A stretch of DNA of 64,000 bases from NCBI RefSeq assembly GCF_023715345.1, contig NZ_JAMBNY010000007.1, positions 1 to 64,000 of the forward strand, written 5' to 3'. Under the pieces are notes generated by a model. That model saw nothing but the letters and a program-made list of their open reading frames with translations, made no database searches and was not told where the DNA came from. The stretch's first letter is position 1, and every line of letters begins with the position of its first letter. This DNA is from Paenibacillus camelliae. Lineage in GTDB: Bacteria > Bacillota > Bacilli > Paenibacillales > Paenibacillaceae. Of this stretch, positions 26,416 through 35,950 are shown piece by piece. The translations under genes were made by a program, and so were the position numbers.

Positions 26416-29400
26416 ATGAAATCTTGTAAACGCTTTATTTCATTGTTTTTGGTTGCCATCATGTCACTTACTCTATTCGATATGGGTGCTGTGTTTGCCG
26501 AGGAAAACGAGCCTAATGATAGCCCAATCGTGAAAACGAGCTACACTGCAACGGCGAACGGTGAAGCAAATGTGACAACATCGGATGCGATTACACTCGT
26601 ATTTGAGGAACCGGTACCTGGATTAGAGGAAAGCAACATTGTGCTCTCAGCTGGAACGGCGAGTGCAACAATGGGCTCACTGACTGTGGTAGAAGGTTCA
26701 AGCGACACCGAGTACACGCTTGGAATTAGCGATGTGCTGAATGAAGGCACCGTCACGCTCAAGATTACGAAGGACGGTGTGGACGATCAAGAAAAGGCTA
26801 TTATGATTTATCGTGAAGCAGCTTTAGTTACCTATAGCGTCGCCAACGTCGGAGGTACAGCGTTCGTGGCGGATAGCTCTGCCTTAAGGCTAACGTTCAA
26901 CAGTGCCGTATCAGAATTGTCGTCGGATGACATCATTCTTAGCGCCGGTACCCCTGCTGCAGTAACCAACTATGCATCCGCAACAGCAGAGAAGGGCGCC
27001 TTGACGCAGGTAAGTGACACGGTATTCGAGCTTGCGCTTGTTAACATTACACGAACAGGGACGCTTGGTGTCCAGATCGACAAAGAGGGGATAGAAACGG
27101 ATAAGAAAAATGTGCTCGTTAACGCCCAGGTCGATAAAACAGCTCTGCAGCCTACACCGCCGCGCGCTAGCTTCCCCCAAAATATTACCTCTTTACCACA
27201 TTCACCGGGCCTTAATGATCTGTTCCAGTTTATAGATTCTGAGGCAGGTTCGAACGGCCGAGTCACAACGGAGGCTGATTGGCTAGAGCGCAGAGATGAG
27301 CTTAGAGATCTCATTCAGTACTACTATTATGGAAGAAAATATCCGACGCCTAAGAGCGCGATCATCGTAAATGAGCCGACAAACCAGATCAATGTCACGA
27401 TTAATGATAATGACAGAACCGTGACTGGAAGTCTTGGTAATGTTATCGTTCCAACGGGCACACCGCCTGAAGGTGGTTGGCCAGTCATTATTGCCTTTGG
27501 TTTCGGTCAGACAGCCATGGCGACAGAAAACGGCTACGCCGTAATTAATGTCTCGAACTGGGGTGGATTTAACAGAAGCGGAAACTACTACAATTTATAT
27601 CCTTTTAACCCTTATGAATATGATTTCAATACTGGCTCGATCATGACGGCAGCTTGGACCGTTTCCCGCATTATTGATGCGATGGAGATTAGTGCTGAAG
27701 CTAACGGCGGCATGAACCAATGGAATATTAACCCTTATAAATCAATGACAACAGGTGTATCGATCAATGGTAAATACGCGCTAATGTCAGCAGCGATGGA
27801 TGATCGCGTCGGTGCAGCAGCGCCGGTAGACAGCGGACAGTCCGGTGTATCTAGCTTCCGTTACACAGCTGAGGGCAAGCTGTTTTACTATAATACACCG
27901 TTAGATCGCATTTATCGTAGAAACCAGAAGGGGCTTAACAGCATTCAGTATTTTGGCGAATCATTCTGGCTGGGTCTTGGTACAGCTGCTGCGTTCCAGC
28001 AACAGAAGGATATGGATTATATGCCATTCGATTCGCATGCCGTTGAGGCATTGATGGCACCAAGACCACTCATCGCATTTGTCGCAGATAACAACTTCGA
28101 TTGGACGACACCGCCATCCTCCGTAATGGCGATGACAGCGGCACAGGAGGTCTATGAGTTTTTAGGCAGTGACAATGCTGCGGTACGAGTTCGCGATGGA
28201 GCTCACGCCATTCAAGATCGAGATGTGCCATTCATGCTGGCAATTATGGAAAAGGAGTTTAACGGTAAGTCGCTCCAGGTAAACAATCTTTTTCCGCATA
28301 GCGACCCGCCAAGCTATGGAATAGGCAAATACGATAGCATCGCTGATATGTCCATTTCTCCGTATGATATCGACAGCTCCTATATCCGCTGGTCTCGCCC
28401 TGGCAAGTACACACTATGGACAGAAAATGAGATCGTCACGGAAGGGGTGCCTGTCTCCATTAAGGTTCACTCTGATGATACGAAGGTTAAGCTCACCCGA
28501 CTAGATGAGGATAACGAGCCAACAGAGAACACATGGACAGCTGATGTAGTTGACGGCATCGCGGTGTTTAATCTGACAGAGGATGAGGTTAAGATCGGAC
28601 GCTATGAGATTACGACCGTTGGTTCGGCTAAGGACAGCAAGACCGTATATTTCCAAGGCGTTGATGGCGCAACTGCTCTTCGCCATGGTACCGCTCGCAA
28701 TGATAACGGAGCAGCAGTCATGTATGGCTTTACGAGCAAGATCAATAAGGATCTGGTAGAAGTGTATGCTGACGGTCGCCTGTTGTCTCAATCGCCACAG
28801 GAGGATACGGAGCAAGCATGGATTCTAAACTACGGTGTAACGACTAACCCGAACAGCAACAATCTTATACCGAACGATGCTTTTGAGGTCATTACACTGA
28901 AGAAGCTGCAGATGGAGGCGATGCCTGGCAGTACGTTCGAGCTTTCCATTGACAAGTCTAAGCTGGAGAACAATCAGGAAACTGTTAGCTGGAATGCATC
29001 GGAATCGGTGCAGAGAATCGGTCCTGAGCCGAACTGGCCACCATATCCGAATAGCGCGACAGACGACGGAAATCGTCCATTACGTCCGGAGACAACGAGC
29101 AACTTTAGCGCTGATATTGATTTTAGCCTTAATGACGAGGTTGAACTCGAAGCTGGCGATAAGCTAGAGATTACATTCGATGAGCCTATGCATAGAGGAG
29201 ACTTTGGCATTGGCTTTGATTTCTCTAATGATTTTGTGATCGCGTGGGCAGAGGACGACCAAACCGCCCTCGTGACCTTTAATCATGTGACGAAGAATAA
29301 CGGCGAGGTTGGCAATATCTACATCATGCGTTTGAGAGATGCAGCTGGTAATTTGATTGCAGCTCCAATTCATCATTCGTTCACGTTCAAGTCAGTAGAG

Positions 29401-30876
29401 ACAGAGGTACCAGCAGCTCCTACGAATGTAACAGCAATAGCAAAAGGAACGAGCACAATTGATGTAAGCTGGACAGCATCAGAGGATGCAAGCGGCTATA
29501 ACGTCTATCGTTCTACCTCCGCAGAGGGCAACTACGTAAAAGTAAATACGCAGCTGATTACTGCAACGAAGCTAGAGGATAGCGGGTTAACACCGAAAAC
29601 GGCTTATTACTATAAGGTCACAGCTGTCAATGATGGTGGTGAATCAGAGCGTTCAACAGCAGCGTACGCAGTAACAGATAGCATATATACCGGACCTGGT
29701 ATTCCGCCGGCAACACCGCCAGCACCAATTGCATCTGATGAATTAAAGGCAAATGTGGATTCTAACGGTCATGCAACTGCTACGGTTCAAGCTGCACATT
29801 TGAAAAAAGCGTTGTCTGATGCAAAGGCAGGTACGATGAAGCTTGTCGTTACTGGTGTTGAGCAGGCTAAGCAGGTTACAATCTCCATGCTTGCTGAACA
29901 AGTGAAGGAAGCGAAAGAAGAGGGCATAAAGCGTATCGAGGTTTCATTAGGATTCGGAGTTGTACAGCTGCCAGTTTCGTTGTTTGAGGGAACAGCTGGT
30001 AATGCCAATATTCAATTGAATGTCGCTGTCGTTGACAACAGCACGCTATCAGAAAAAGTCCGCGAGTTCGTAGGCTCGAACAAGGTGTATGACTTCAATT
30101 TAAGCATTGGCGGTAAGAAAATTACTAGCTTCGGTCCAGGACAGCAGGTGAGAGTCGAAATTCCTTACACGCTGAAGACAGGGGAAAAACCACATCAAAT
30201 CGTGCTCTACTACTTATCGGATGAGGGGAACATCGAAGTCATTAAACATGCTCATTACGATAAGCATACTGGTATGGTAGTATTCAAAGCGAAGCATTTC
30301 AGTAAATACGCAGCAATCGCTAATGCTGTACGATTCAATGATGCGAAGGCAATCGCATGGGCGAGCGACAGCATAGAAGGTCTAGCAGCACGTGGAATTG
30401 TAAATGGGGTAACGAAGGATTCGTTTGCACCGGGCAAATCCGTGACAAGAGCTGAATTTGTTCATATGTTAATGCAGACGTTAGACTTGAGCGTAGCAAA
30501 TGCATCAAGCAGCTTCTTAGATGTTAAGCAAGATGCATGGTATTACAGCTCCGTTGCAACAGCGCAGCAGCTCGGTATCGTAAATGGACGGACGGATGGA
30601 TCGTTCGGCATATACGACGAGATTACTCGCCAAGAGATGGCAGCTATGGCTTATCGCGCTATCCAGGTGGCAGGCATTGCGCTGAATGCAGATAAAGCGG
30701 CAGCGGCCTTCCAAGACGAGCAAGACATTGCAGCTTACGCTAAGAAAGCAGTGAATGCTATGCATGAAGCGGGTATTATCAGTGGCGTTGGTAATAACAG
30801 GTTCGCTCCGCATGGAACGGCAACCCGCGCTCAAGCAGCAGTTATTTTGTATCAGTTGTTAATAGAGTCACTGTAA
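26416..30876 (+). CDS. SLH-anchored glucuronoyl-esterase-like protein (CE15)
   Basis: A 1486-residue exported protein. Signal peptide (about 1-28), two Ig-like repeats (about 38-235), then a CE15-like alpha/beta hydrolase (about 245-620). The nucleophile elbow TGVSINGK (Ser449), the MDDRVGAAAPVDSGQSG stretch and a late His (DGAHAI near 595) mirror glucuronoyl esterases, which cut the ester between lignin and 4-O-methylglucuronate of xylan. The usual GCS motif is GVS here. Further beta domains follow, including an FN3 (about 998-1090), and three SLH domains (about 1308-1486) anchor the enzyme to the wall. The ATG at 26416 has GAAGGAGA upstream; an earlier in-frame ATG at 26374 would add residues before the signal peptide. 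The gene is monocistronic. Confidence 0.82.
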   Translation: MKSCKRFISLFLVAIMSLTLFDMGAVFAEENEPNDSPIVKTSYTATANGEANVTTSDAITLVFEEPVPGLEESNIVLSAGTASATMGSLTVVEGSSDTEYTLGISDVLNEGTVTLKITKDGVDDQEKAIMIYREAALVTYSVANVGGTAFVADSSALRLTFNSAVSELSSDDIILSAGTPAAVTNYASATAEKGALTQVSDTVFELALVNITRTGTLGVQIDKEGIETDKKNVLVNAQVDKTALQPTPPRASFPQNITSLPHSPGLNDLFQFIDSEAGSNGRVTTEADWLERRDELRDLIQYYYYGRKYPTPKSAIIVNEPTNQINVTINDNDRTVTGSLGNVIVPTGTPPEGGWPVIIAFGFGQTAMATENGYAVINVSNWGGFNRSGNYYNLYPFNPYEYDFNTGSIMTAAWTVSRIIDAMEISAEANGGMNQWNINPYKSMTTGVSINGKYALMSAAMDDRVGAAAPVDSGQSGVSSFRYTAEGKLFYYNTPLDRIYRRNQKGLNSIQYFGESFWLGLGTAAAFQQQKDMDYMPFDSHAVEALMAPRPLIAFVADNNFDWTTPPSSVMAMTAAQEVYEFLGSDNAAVRVRDGAHAIQDRDVPFMLAIMEKEFNGKSLQVNNLFPHSDPPSYGIGKYDSIADMSISPYDIDSSYIRWSRPGKYTLWTENEIVTEGVPVSIKVHSDDTKVKLTRLDEDNEPTENTWTADVVDGIAVFNLTEDEVKIGRYEITTVGSAKDSKTVYFQGVDGATALRHGTARNDNGAAVMYGFTSKINKDLVEVYADGRLLSQSPQEDTEQAWILNYGVTTNPNSNNLIPNDAFEVITLKKLQMEAMPGSTFELSIDKSKLENNQETVSWNASESVQRIGPEPNWPPYPNSATDDGNRPLRPETTSNFSADIDFSLNDEVELEAGDKLEITFDEPMHRGDFGIGFDFSNDFVIAWAEDDQTALVTFNHVTKNNGEVGNIYIMRLRDAAGNLIAAPIHHSFTFKSVETEVPAAPTNVTAIAKGTSTIDVSWTASEDASGYNVYRSTSAEGNYVKVNTQLITATKLEDSGLTPKTAYYYKVTAVNDGGESERSTAAYAVTDSIYTGPGIPPATPPAPIASDELKANVDSNGHATATVQAAHLKKALSDAKAGTMKLVVTGVEQAKQVTISMLAEQVKEAKEEGIKRIEVSLGFGVVQLPVSLFEGTAGNANIQLNVAVVDNSTLSEKVREFVGSNKVYDFNLSIGGKKITSFGPGQQVRVEIPYTLKTGEKPHQIVLYYLSDEGNIEVIKHAHYDKHTGMVVFKAKHFSKYAAIANAVRFNDAKAIAWASDSIEGLAARGIVNGVTKDSFAPGKSVTRAEFVHMLMQTLDLSVANASSSFLDVKQDAWYYSSVATAQQLGIVNGRTDGSFGIYDEITRQEMAAMAYRAIQVAGIALNADKAAAAFQDEQDIAAYAKKAVNAMHEAGIISGVGNNRFAPHGTATRAQAAVILYQLLIESL

Positions 30877-30907
30877 TAGCTACTCTAAGATAACTACAAG
30901 AAAAAGT

Positions 30908-30950
30908 AAGAACCCACCCCAAGGTTACCGCCAAAGGTGGGTTCTATTTT
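30908..30950 (+). terminator. Terminator after the CE15-like gene
   Basis: AAGAACCCACC and GGTGGGTTCT form an inverted repeat followed by ATTTTC, about 30 bases past the stop. Confidence 0.75.
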
Positions 30951-30991
30951 CTTCCAACTTAGAAGGGATAAGCCCATCCAAGCCAATATTC

Positions 30992-31022
30992 AGCCGAGTG
31001 TTAGCAGCACTCGGCTTCTTTT
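30992..31022 (+). terminator. Second terminator hairpin
   Basis: AGCCGAGTG (30992-31000) and CACTCGGCT (31009-31017) flank an eight-base loop and are followed by TCTTTT. It backs up the previous terminator and separates the convergent toxin-antitoxin genes. Confidence 0.75.
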
Positions 31023-31101
31023 GAATATATGATAACATAACTGGAAATTTAAGTTAGTAGCTGATTGTGGAAAGCTAACAAAAGGACATATATTAGTGTC
31101 T

Positions 31102-31368
31102 CTAAGATTTATATACATCGCCACGAGATCCAACCTTTACAATAACAATAATTAATTGATCATTGAAAATAGAATAAACCACCCTGAATGATCCGACTCT
31201 GAGACGATAATGATTATTGAATCCTTGCATTTTTTTGATATCTAATTCAGGATGTTTCGGATTATCAGAAAGAATATTTATATGATCAAGAATTCGGTTT
31301 CGAGTGGGTTTATCAAGCCTTTGTAAGCTTTTAATGGCATCTTTATGAAATTTAACTGCGTAATTCAT
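31102..31368 (-). CDS. RelE/ParE-family toxin
   Basis: An 88-residue protein with the RelE/ParE fold signature: KFHKDAIKSLQRLDKPTRNRI at the start (abbreviated), a central NPKHPELDIKKMQGFNNHYRLRVGSFRVVY region and a basic C-terminus (VGSRGDVYKS). RelE members cleave mRNA on the ribosome; ParE members poison gyrase; sequence alone does not decide. The ATG at 31366-31368 follows AGAGGAC by eight bases; a TTG six bases upstream is too close to that site. It overlaps the 3' end of the antitoxin gene by 17 bases, so the pair is translationally coupled. Confidence 0.82.
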   Translation of the reverse strand: MNYAVKFHKDAIKSLQRLDKPTRNRILDHINILSDNPKHPELDIKKMQGFNNHYRLRVGSFRVVYSIFNDQLIIVIVKVGSRGDVYKS

Positions 31369-31588
31369 GTTCAATGTCCTCTAAATCGATGAGCTCACCG
31401 TTGTTTAAAGCCTTGTGAGCTGCTTGGATAGCTTTAATATCATCTTCCGTAGTAGGTTCATCATCGATAGGTACATCAGTAGATGTACTATTTTGAACAA
31501 GTCTTTCCATTAAATCTGTTACAAGTTCAAGATCTTTATCATTAAGATGATTGATAAGATATTCTATTCGCTCTTTACTGATCGCCAT
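31352..31588 (-). CDS. Antitoxin of a type II toxin-antitoxin pair
   Basis: A 78-residue acidic protein directly upstream of and overlapping the RelE/ParE-like toxin gene. The first half is helical (KERIEYLINHLNDKDLELVTDLMERLV), resembling small Bacillales antitoxins. The acidic second half (DDEPTTEDDIKAIQAAHKAL) is the likely toxin-wrapping part. AAAGGAGCTG precedes the ATG. Antitoxins of this type usually bind their own promoter; a TTATAA-type palindrome sits about 24 bases upstream of the start. Confidence 0.8.
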   Translation of the reverse strand: MAISKERIEYLINHLNDKDLELVTDLMERLVQNSTSTDVPIDDEPTTEDDIKAIQAAHKALNNGELIDLEDIEHELRS

Positions 31589-31611
31589 GGAATACAGCTC
31601 CTTTCAACTAA

Positions 31612-31626
31612 TTATAACCATTATAA
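31612..31626 (-). promoter_or_regulatory. Promoter/operator of the toxin-antitoxin pair
   Basis: TTATAACCATTATAA is two TTATAA arms around CCA. On the minus strand it contains the -10-like TATAAT, with a weak -35 (TTTAGA) 17 bases before. A dimeric antitoxin could autoregulate here. Confidence 0.45.
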
Positions 31627-32017
31627 CATTCATAAAACCATATCTAAACAATGCAGAGTCAATTGTTGGAATTTAAGATTGATTATTTATCGTCTGATGT
31701 AGGAACTCCTTCACCTCTATTCCACTAACTACCCGAGCTGCAACCACTGCTACAGTTCAACTCAGCAATTACAATTAGCAAATAGATAAATTGTGGTAGA
31801 AAAAGGTTGAATTATGTCATGGTTAATTGTAAAATTTTAATAATGATATTAATGATTAATGGTTTTGTTAACGAATTGTCAGCGAAGAATCATCACAGGT
31901 TTATACTCCAGTGCTACTAGACTATGCTTTGAATGACAGTTATTCCACACATATTTGCAACCGTTTACACCAGGTGTTATACCGATATCAATAAAAATAT
32001 AGGGGGCTTTATAAATT
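31627..32017. promoter_or_regulatory. Regulatory region of the arabinofuranosidase gene, with a cre site
   Basis: No gene was seen. TGCAACCGTTTACA at 31956-31969 fits the CcpA cre consensus apart from the third base and lies 48 bases before the GH51 start. This suggests repression when preferred sugars are available. The TATAGGGGGCTTTATAAATT stretch upstream of 32018 includes the ribosome binding site. Confidence 0.55.
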
Positions 32018-35000
32018 ATGAGAGTTGGCAAGAGGTTAAGTAGGAATCATATACTTATCATTTCTACCGTAGCAATTTTGTTAATGATAGGATTGCTTTT
32101 CTGGGCTTTTAGCTCGAAGGAGAGTCAGACGGTTGATAAGCAGTTTGCGACTAACGGTGAATCGAGCAACGGTGCTACGACAGCTGCTAGCACTCAGCTT
32201 ACGGAAGTGAGCTTCCGAGAGGATTTGCTGCTTCACTACACCTTCAATCAGCCAGACGGTACGACGGTCGTAGATGAAAGTGGTCATGGCAATGATGGCG
32301 TCATCGTTGGTGCAGCAAGCTTTAAAGAGGGGAGAGAAGGAGAGGCGATTGAGCTTAACGGCGGCTATATTAAAATGCCTAATGGCATCTTAGCCAAGCA
32401 GCAAGCGATGACGATATCGACCTGGATCAACCCTGCTTCACTGCCCGCTTGGTCAAGAATTTTCGATATTGGTTCATCAACGACTAATTATATCTTCTTT
32501 ACACTGAACAATGGCTCGTCTATTCAGTTAGGCTTGCATCTAGAAAGCGCCGTTCAATCTCTTACAGGTGTTCCTTTCACCTCAACGAATCAATGGCAGC
32601 ACATCGCCGTAACGATAGAGGATAAAACTGCGATCATTTATATTAATGGAATCGAGGTATTGAAAAATACGAACCTAACGATTACGCCAGATCAATTAGG
32701 TGTAACGACAGCGAATTACATAGGCAAATCACAATACGCTACAGATCCCAATTATGCGGGAAAGCTTGAAGAATTTAGAGTATATAATAGAGCGCTTAAT
32801 GAGCAAGAGATTATGCAGGTGATAGGCGAGGGCTTGAAGGCTGCAGAAGCGATTGCCCTCGACAAGGAATGGCTGAATCTTGGTGTAAATGCGCAAGAGG
32901 TTACGAATGATCTTATGCTTCCCGCGCAAGGACCACTCGGAACAACGATAAGCTGGCAATCCTCCGACCAGACATATGTTAGTGATGATGGTAAAGTGAC
33001 GCGTCCAGCGAAGGATGCTGAGGACGCTAAAGTAACGTTAACAGCAACGCTAACCAAGGACAACGAGCAGGCGATGAAGGAATTCGACCTTACCATATGG
33101 GCTGAAGGCGCAGTAGCATATGAGATCAATGTGGACGCTGATCGACCACAGCATGAGATTAGCCCGACGATGTTCGGCTTGTTCTATGAAGATATTAACT
33201 ATGCGGCAGATGGCGGGCTGTACGGTGAGCTCATCCATAATCGTTCGTTTGAATTTAATACGCCGTTTTATGGATGGGTGCTGGAAGAGTTCGGTGGCGG
33301 CAAAGGGACCATTCAAGCCTCTTCAGATATGCCACTGAACGATAAAAACCACAAATATATCGAAGTCACAGCGACCGAAGCTGGTGACGGAGTAGGGATT
33401 TCCAATGCTGGCTACTCAGGAATAGCTGTGGAAGCTGGAGAAAGCTACGAGTTCTCGTTCTATGCGAAAAGCAACGATAAGCTTCAGCATCCGATCACTG
33501 CTGAGCTAAGAGGTAGAGATAATAGTGTGTACGGAGCATGCAGCATCGACGGGTTAACGACGCAGTGGCAGAAGCTGCAATGTGTCATTACCGCTGATCA
33601 GACGGATTACGAAGCCAAATTCGTGCTGCTGCTCCACGATCAAGCGACAGTTTCACTAGATATGGTCTCGTTATTCCCGCAGAAGGTGTGGAACAACCGC
33701 AGCAATGGACTGCGCTATGATCTAGCAGAGCTGCTTGACGATATGGAGCCCGGCTTTTTACGCTTCCCAGGCGGCTGTATTGTCGAAGGTGGCTCCCTAG
33801 ACAATCACTATCGCTGGGAGAACACGATTGGTGATGTAGCAGAGCGAGAAACACAGCGCAATCAATGGGCGAATAACTATTATCAATCGTTCGGCTTAGG
33901 CTATCAGGAATACTTCCAGTTTGCTGAGGATATTGGTGCAGAGCCGTTGCCCGTTATATTTGTAGGGATCGAATCGTGTACCGCGAATCCGGATACGGTG
34001 CCGCTTAACGAGCTTCAGCCATATATTGATAGCGCATTTAACCTGATTGAATACGCCAATGGGGATGTGAACACGAAGTGGGGAGCGCTGCGCGCCGCTC
34101 ATGGACATCCTGAACCATTTGATATGAAATACTTAGGAGTCGGCAATGAGCTATGGGGTGCGAAATACTATGAGCGATATAAGATGTTCTATGATGCCAT
34201 TAAGGAGAAGCATCCGGAGATTAAGCTAATCTTCAGCTCGGGCGCCTTCCCGAACGATGGTGCATATAGTGATGCCTATCATTGGCTAGCTCAGAATAAT
34301 AACCCAGCAGATCTTGTTGATGAGCATATGTATCAATCGCCGTCCTGGATGCTGGAAAATGTAGATCGCTACGATGATTTCAGTCGTACAGGTCCAAAGG
34401 TATTCGTGGGTGAATATGCATCACACGGAGTTGGTAAAAGAAACAATATGGAGTCGGCGATAACCGAAGCGGCATTTATGACAGGGCTGGAACGCAATGC
34501 GGATATTGTAGAGATGGCTGCTTATGCGCCATTGTTCAGTCGTCAGCCGGCCAAATTTACGCAGTGGACACCAGACATGATATGGTTCGATCAGTATCGT
34601 ACTGCTAAGACGCCGAATTATTATGTGCAGAAGCTATTTATGAATCATCAAGGGGATAAGACGCTGCCGATCCAAGCGAAGAAGCGCAGTGAGAGCGTCA
34701 ATGATATTACTGGCTCGATATTTCTCGCGACATGGGCAACGCAGGTGGAATACGACAATGTGAAAGTAACGTCGCAGGACGGCAGTGTGTTATACAGCAA
34801 TGATTTCTCTGACAGCTCTACGAGCTCAGACTTTACAGCATATAACGATGCAGCAGCGAGCTGGAAGATCGAGGACGGCGTATTAAAGCAGACAAGTAAT
34901 GGTCAGGATACGAGATTCATGCTTGGAAGCGGGCAGAGCTGGAGCAACTACGCGCTCGAGCTAGAGGCGACGAAGAAGAGTGGGAATGAAGGCTTCCTGA

Positions 35001-35764
35001 TCGGCTTTGCAGCTAACGATGCCAACAATTATTACTGGCTGAATATAGGTGGTTGGGGCAATACTCGCACCGTTATTGAGAAGTCATCCAATGGCTCAAG
35101 AGGCATCATTACGCCGGTTTTAGATCAAGGAATTGCAAGCAATAAAACGTATAAGGTGAAAATTATCGTCGATGGCTCTCGTATTCAGGCATATTTGGAT
35201 GATCAGCTGTTATTCGATCTGAACGAAGGAACGACAGAAGGTCCATTATATAGCTCAGCTTCAGTAGATGAGAGCACTGGAGATATTATATTGAAGGTTG
35301 TGAACAGCTCATCGACTATGCAAAATGCGAAGGTAAATGTAAATGGGGCCGCATTTATCGCTCCGGAAGCAACAGTGTTTGAGCTATCTTCCCCTGCATT
35401 TACAGATGAAAATTCACTTGATAATCCAAATAATATCGAGCCGATCCAGAAGCAGGTGTCTAATCTAGGCGAGTCCTTCGAGTATGAGTTTCCTGCTCAT
35501 TCGGTGACGATCCTGCGACTAAGAACAGAAGCAGGCCCAGCCATAACGGCTGTAGAAGATGTACAGCTAACGACGACTGTAGGTAAAGCTCCTTCATTAC
35601 CAGCTACGGTAGTCGTAACGAAAAGTGATGGCTCGACAGAACAGGCTGCGGTCAAGTGGAAGAACGTCGATAAAGCTCAATACAGTAAGCGCGGCGTGTT
35701 CAGAGTGAATGGTGAGCTAGCGCATACGTACTTAAAGGGGTATGCAGAGGTAACGGTAGAGTAA
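32018..35764 (+). CDS. Multidomain alpha-L-arabinofuranosidase (GH51)
   Basis: A 1248-residue surface or secreted enzyme. An N-terminal hydrophobic anchor (about 9-31) is followed by a LamG-like jelly roll (about 68-268), an Ig-like domain (about 275-365), a carbohydrate-binding-like domain (about 410-550), and the GH51 barrel. The barrel carries acid/base Glu711 in GNELWG and nucleophile Glu799 in VGEYASHG. An inserted LamG-like module (about 905-1060), the C-terminal arabinofuranosidase beta domain, and a final Big_4-type Ig domain (about 1180-1248) follow. It removes arabinose side chains from arabinoxylan or arabinan. Single-domain GH51 enzymes are about 500 residues, so this is a heavily decorated form. 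No lipobox or SLH was seen; the N-terminal helix may itself hold it on the membrane. Confidence 0.88.
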   Translation: MRVGKRLSRNHILIISTVAILLMIGLLFWAFSSKESQTVDKQFATNGESSNGATTAASTQLTEVSFREDLLLHYTFNQPDGTTVVDESGHGNDGVIVGAASFKEGREGEAIELNGGYIKMPNGILAKQQAMTISTWINPASLPAWSRIFDIGSSTTNYIFFTLNNGSSIQLGLHLESAVQSLTGVPFTSTNQWQHIAVTIEDKTAIIYINGIEVLKNTNLTITPDQLGVTTANYIGKSQYATDPNYAGKLEEFRVYNRALNEQEIMQVIGEGLKAAEAIALDKEWLNLGVNAQEVTNDLMLPAQGPLGTTISWQSSDQTYVSDDGKVTRPAKDAEDAKVTLTATLTKDNEQAMKEFDLTIWAEGAVAYEINVDADRPQHEISPTMFGLFYEDINYAADGGLYGELIHNRSFEFNTPFYGWVLEEFGGGKGTIQASSDMPLNDKNHKYIEVTATEAGDGVGISNAGYSGIAVEAGESYEFSFYAKSNDKLQHPITAELRGRDNSVYGACSIDGLTTQWQKLQCVITADQTDYEAKFVLLLHDQATVSLDMVSLFPQKVWNNRSNGLRYDLAELLDDMEPGFLRFPGGCIVEGGSLDNHYRWENTIGDVAERETQRNQWANNYYQSFGLGYQEYFQFAEDIGAEPLPVIFVGIESCTANPDTVPLNELQPYIDSAFNLIEYANGDVNTKWGALRAAHGHPEPFDMKYLGVGNELWGAKYYERYKMFYDAIKEKHPEIKLIFSSGAFPNDGAYSDAYHWLAQNNNPADLVDEHMYQSPSWMLENVDRYDDFSRTGPKVFVGEYASHGVGKRNNMESAITEAAFMTGLERNADIVEMAAYAPLFSRQPAKFTQWTPDMIWFDQYRTAKTPNYYVQKLFMNHQGDKTLPIQAKKRSESVNDITGSIFLATWATQVEYDNVKVTSQDGSVLYSNDFSDSSTSSDFTAYNDAAASWKIEDGVLKQTSNGQDTRFMLGSGQSWSNYALELEATKKSGNEGFLIGFAANDANNYYWLNIGGWGNTRTVIEKSSNGSRGIITPVLDQGIASNKTYKVKIIVDGSRIQAYLDDQLLFDLNEGTTEGPLYSSASVDESTGDIILKVVNSSSTMQNAKVNVNGAAFIAPEATVFELSSPAFTDENSLDNPNNIEPIQKQVSNLGESFEYEFPAHSVTILRLRTEAGPAITAVEDVQLTTTVGKAPSLPATVVVTKSDGSTEQAAVKWKNVDKAQYSKRGVFRVNGELAHTYLKGYAEVTVE

Positions 35765-35821
35765 TAAATAGGTTGATTAATGAGAATCAATAGTCATAAG
35801 AACAGTAAGCATAGTTAAAGG

Positions 35822-35872
35822 GCAATAGGGTGTCAACATCGTGTTGAGATCCTATTGCTTATTTTGTTTTTA
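35822..35872 (+). terminator. Rho-independent terminator after the GH51 gene
   Basis: GCAATAGG and CCTATTGC pair across an imperfect inner stem (GTGTCAAC/GTGTTGAGAT) and are followed by TTATTTTGTTTTT. Confidence 0.8.
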
Positions 35873-35950
35873 CAGCAGAACAAAACGGTTTAGTCTAACC
35901 TATTGCAGAGCCTCTCATATACTAATGGATGGTGATCACATAACGAGTAG

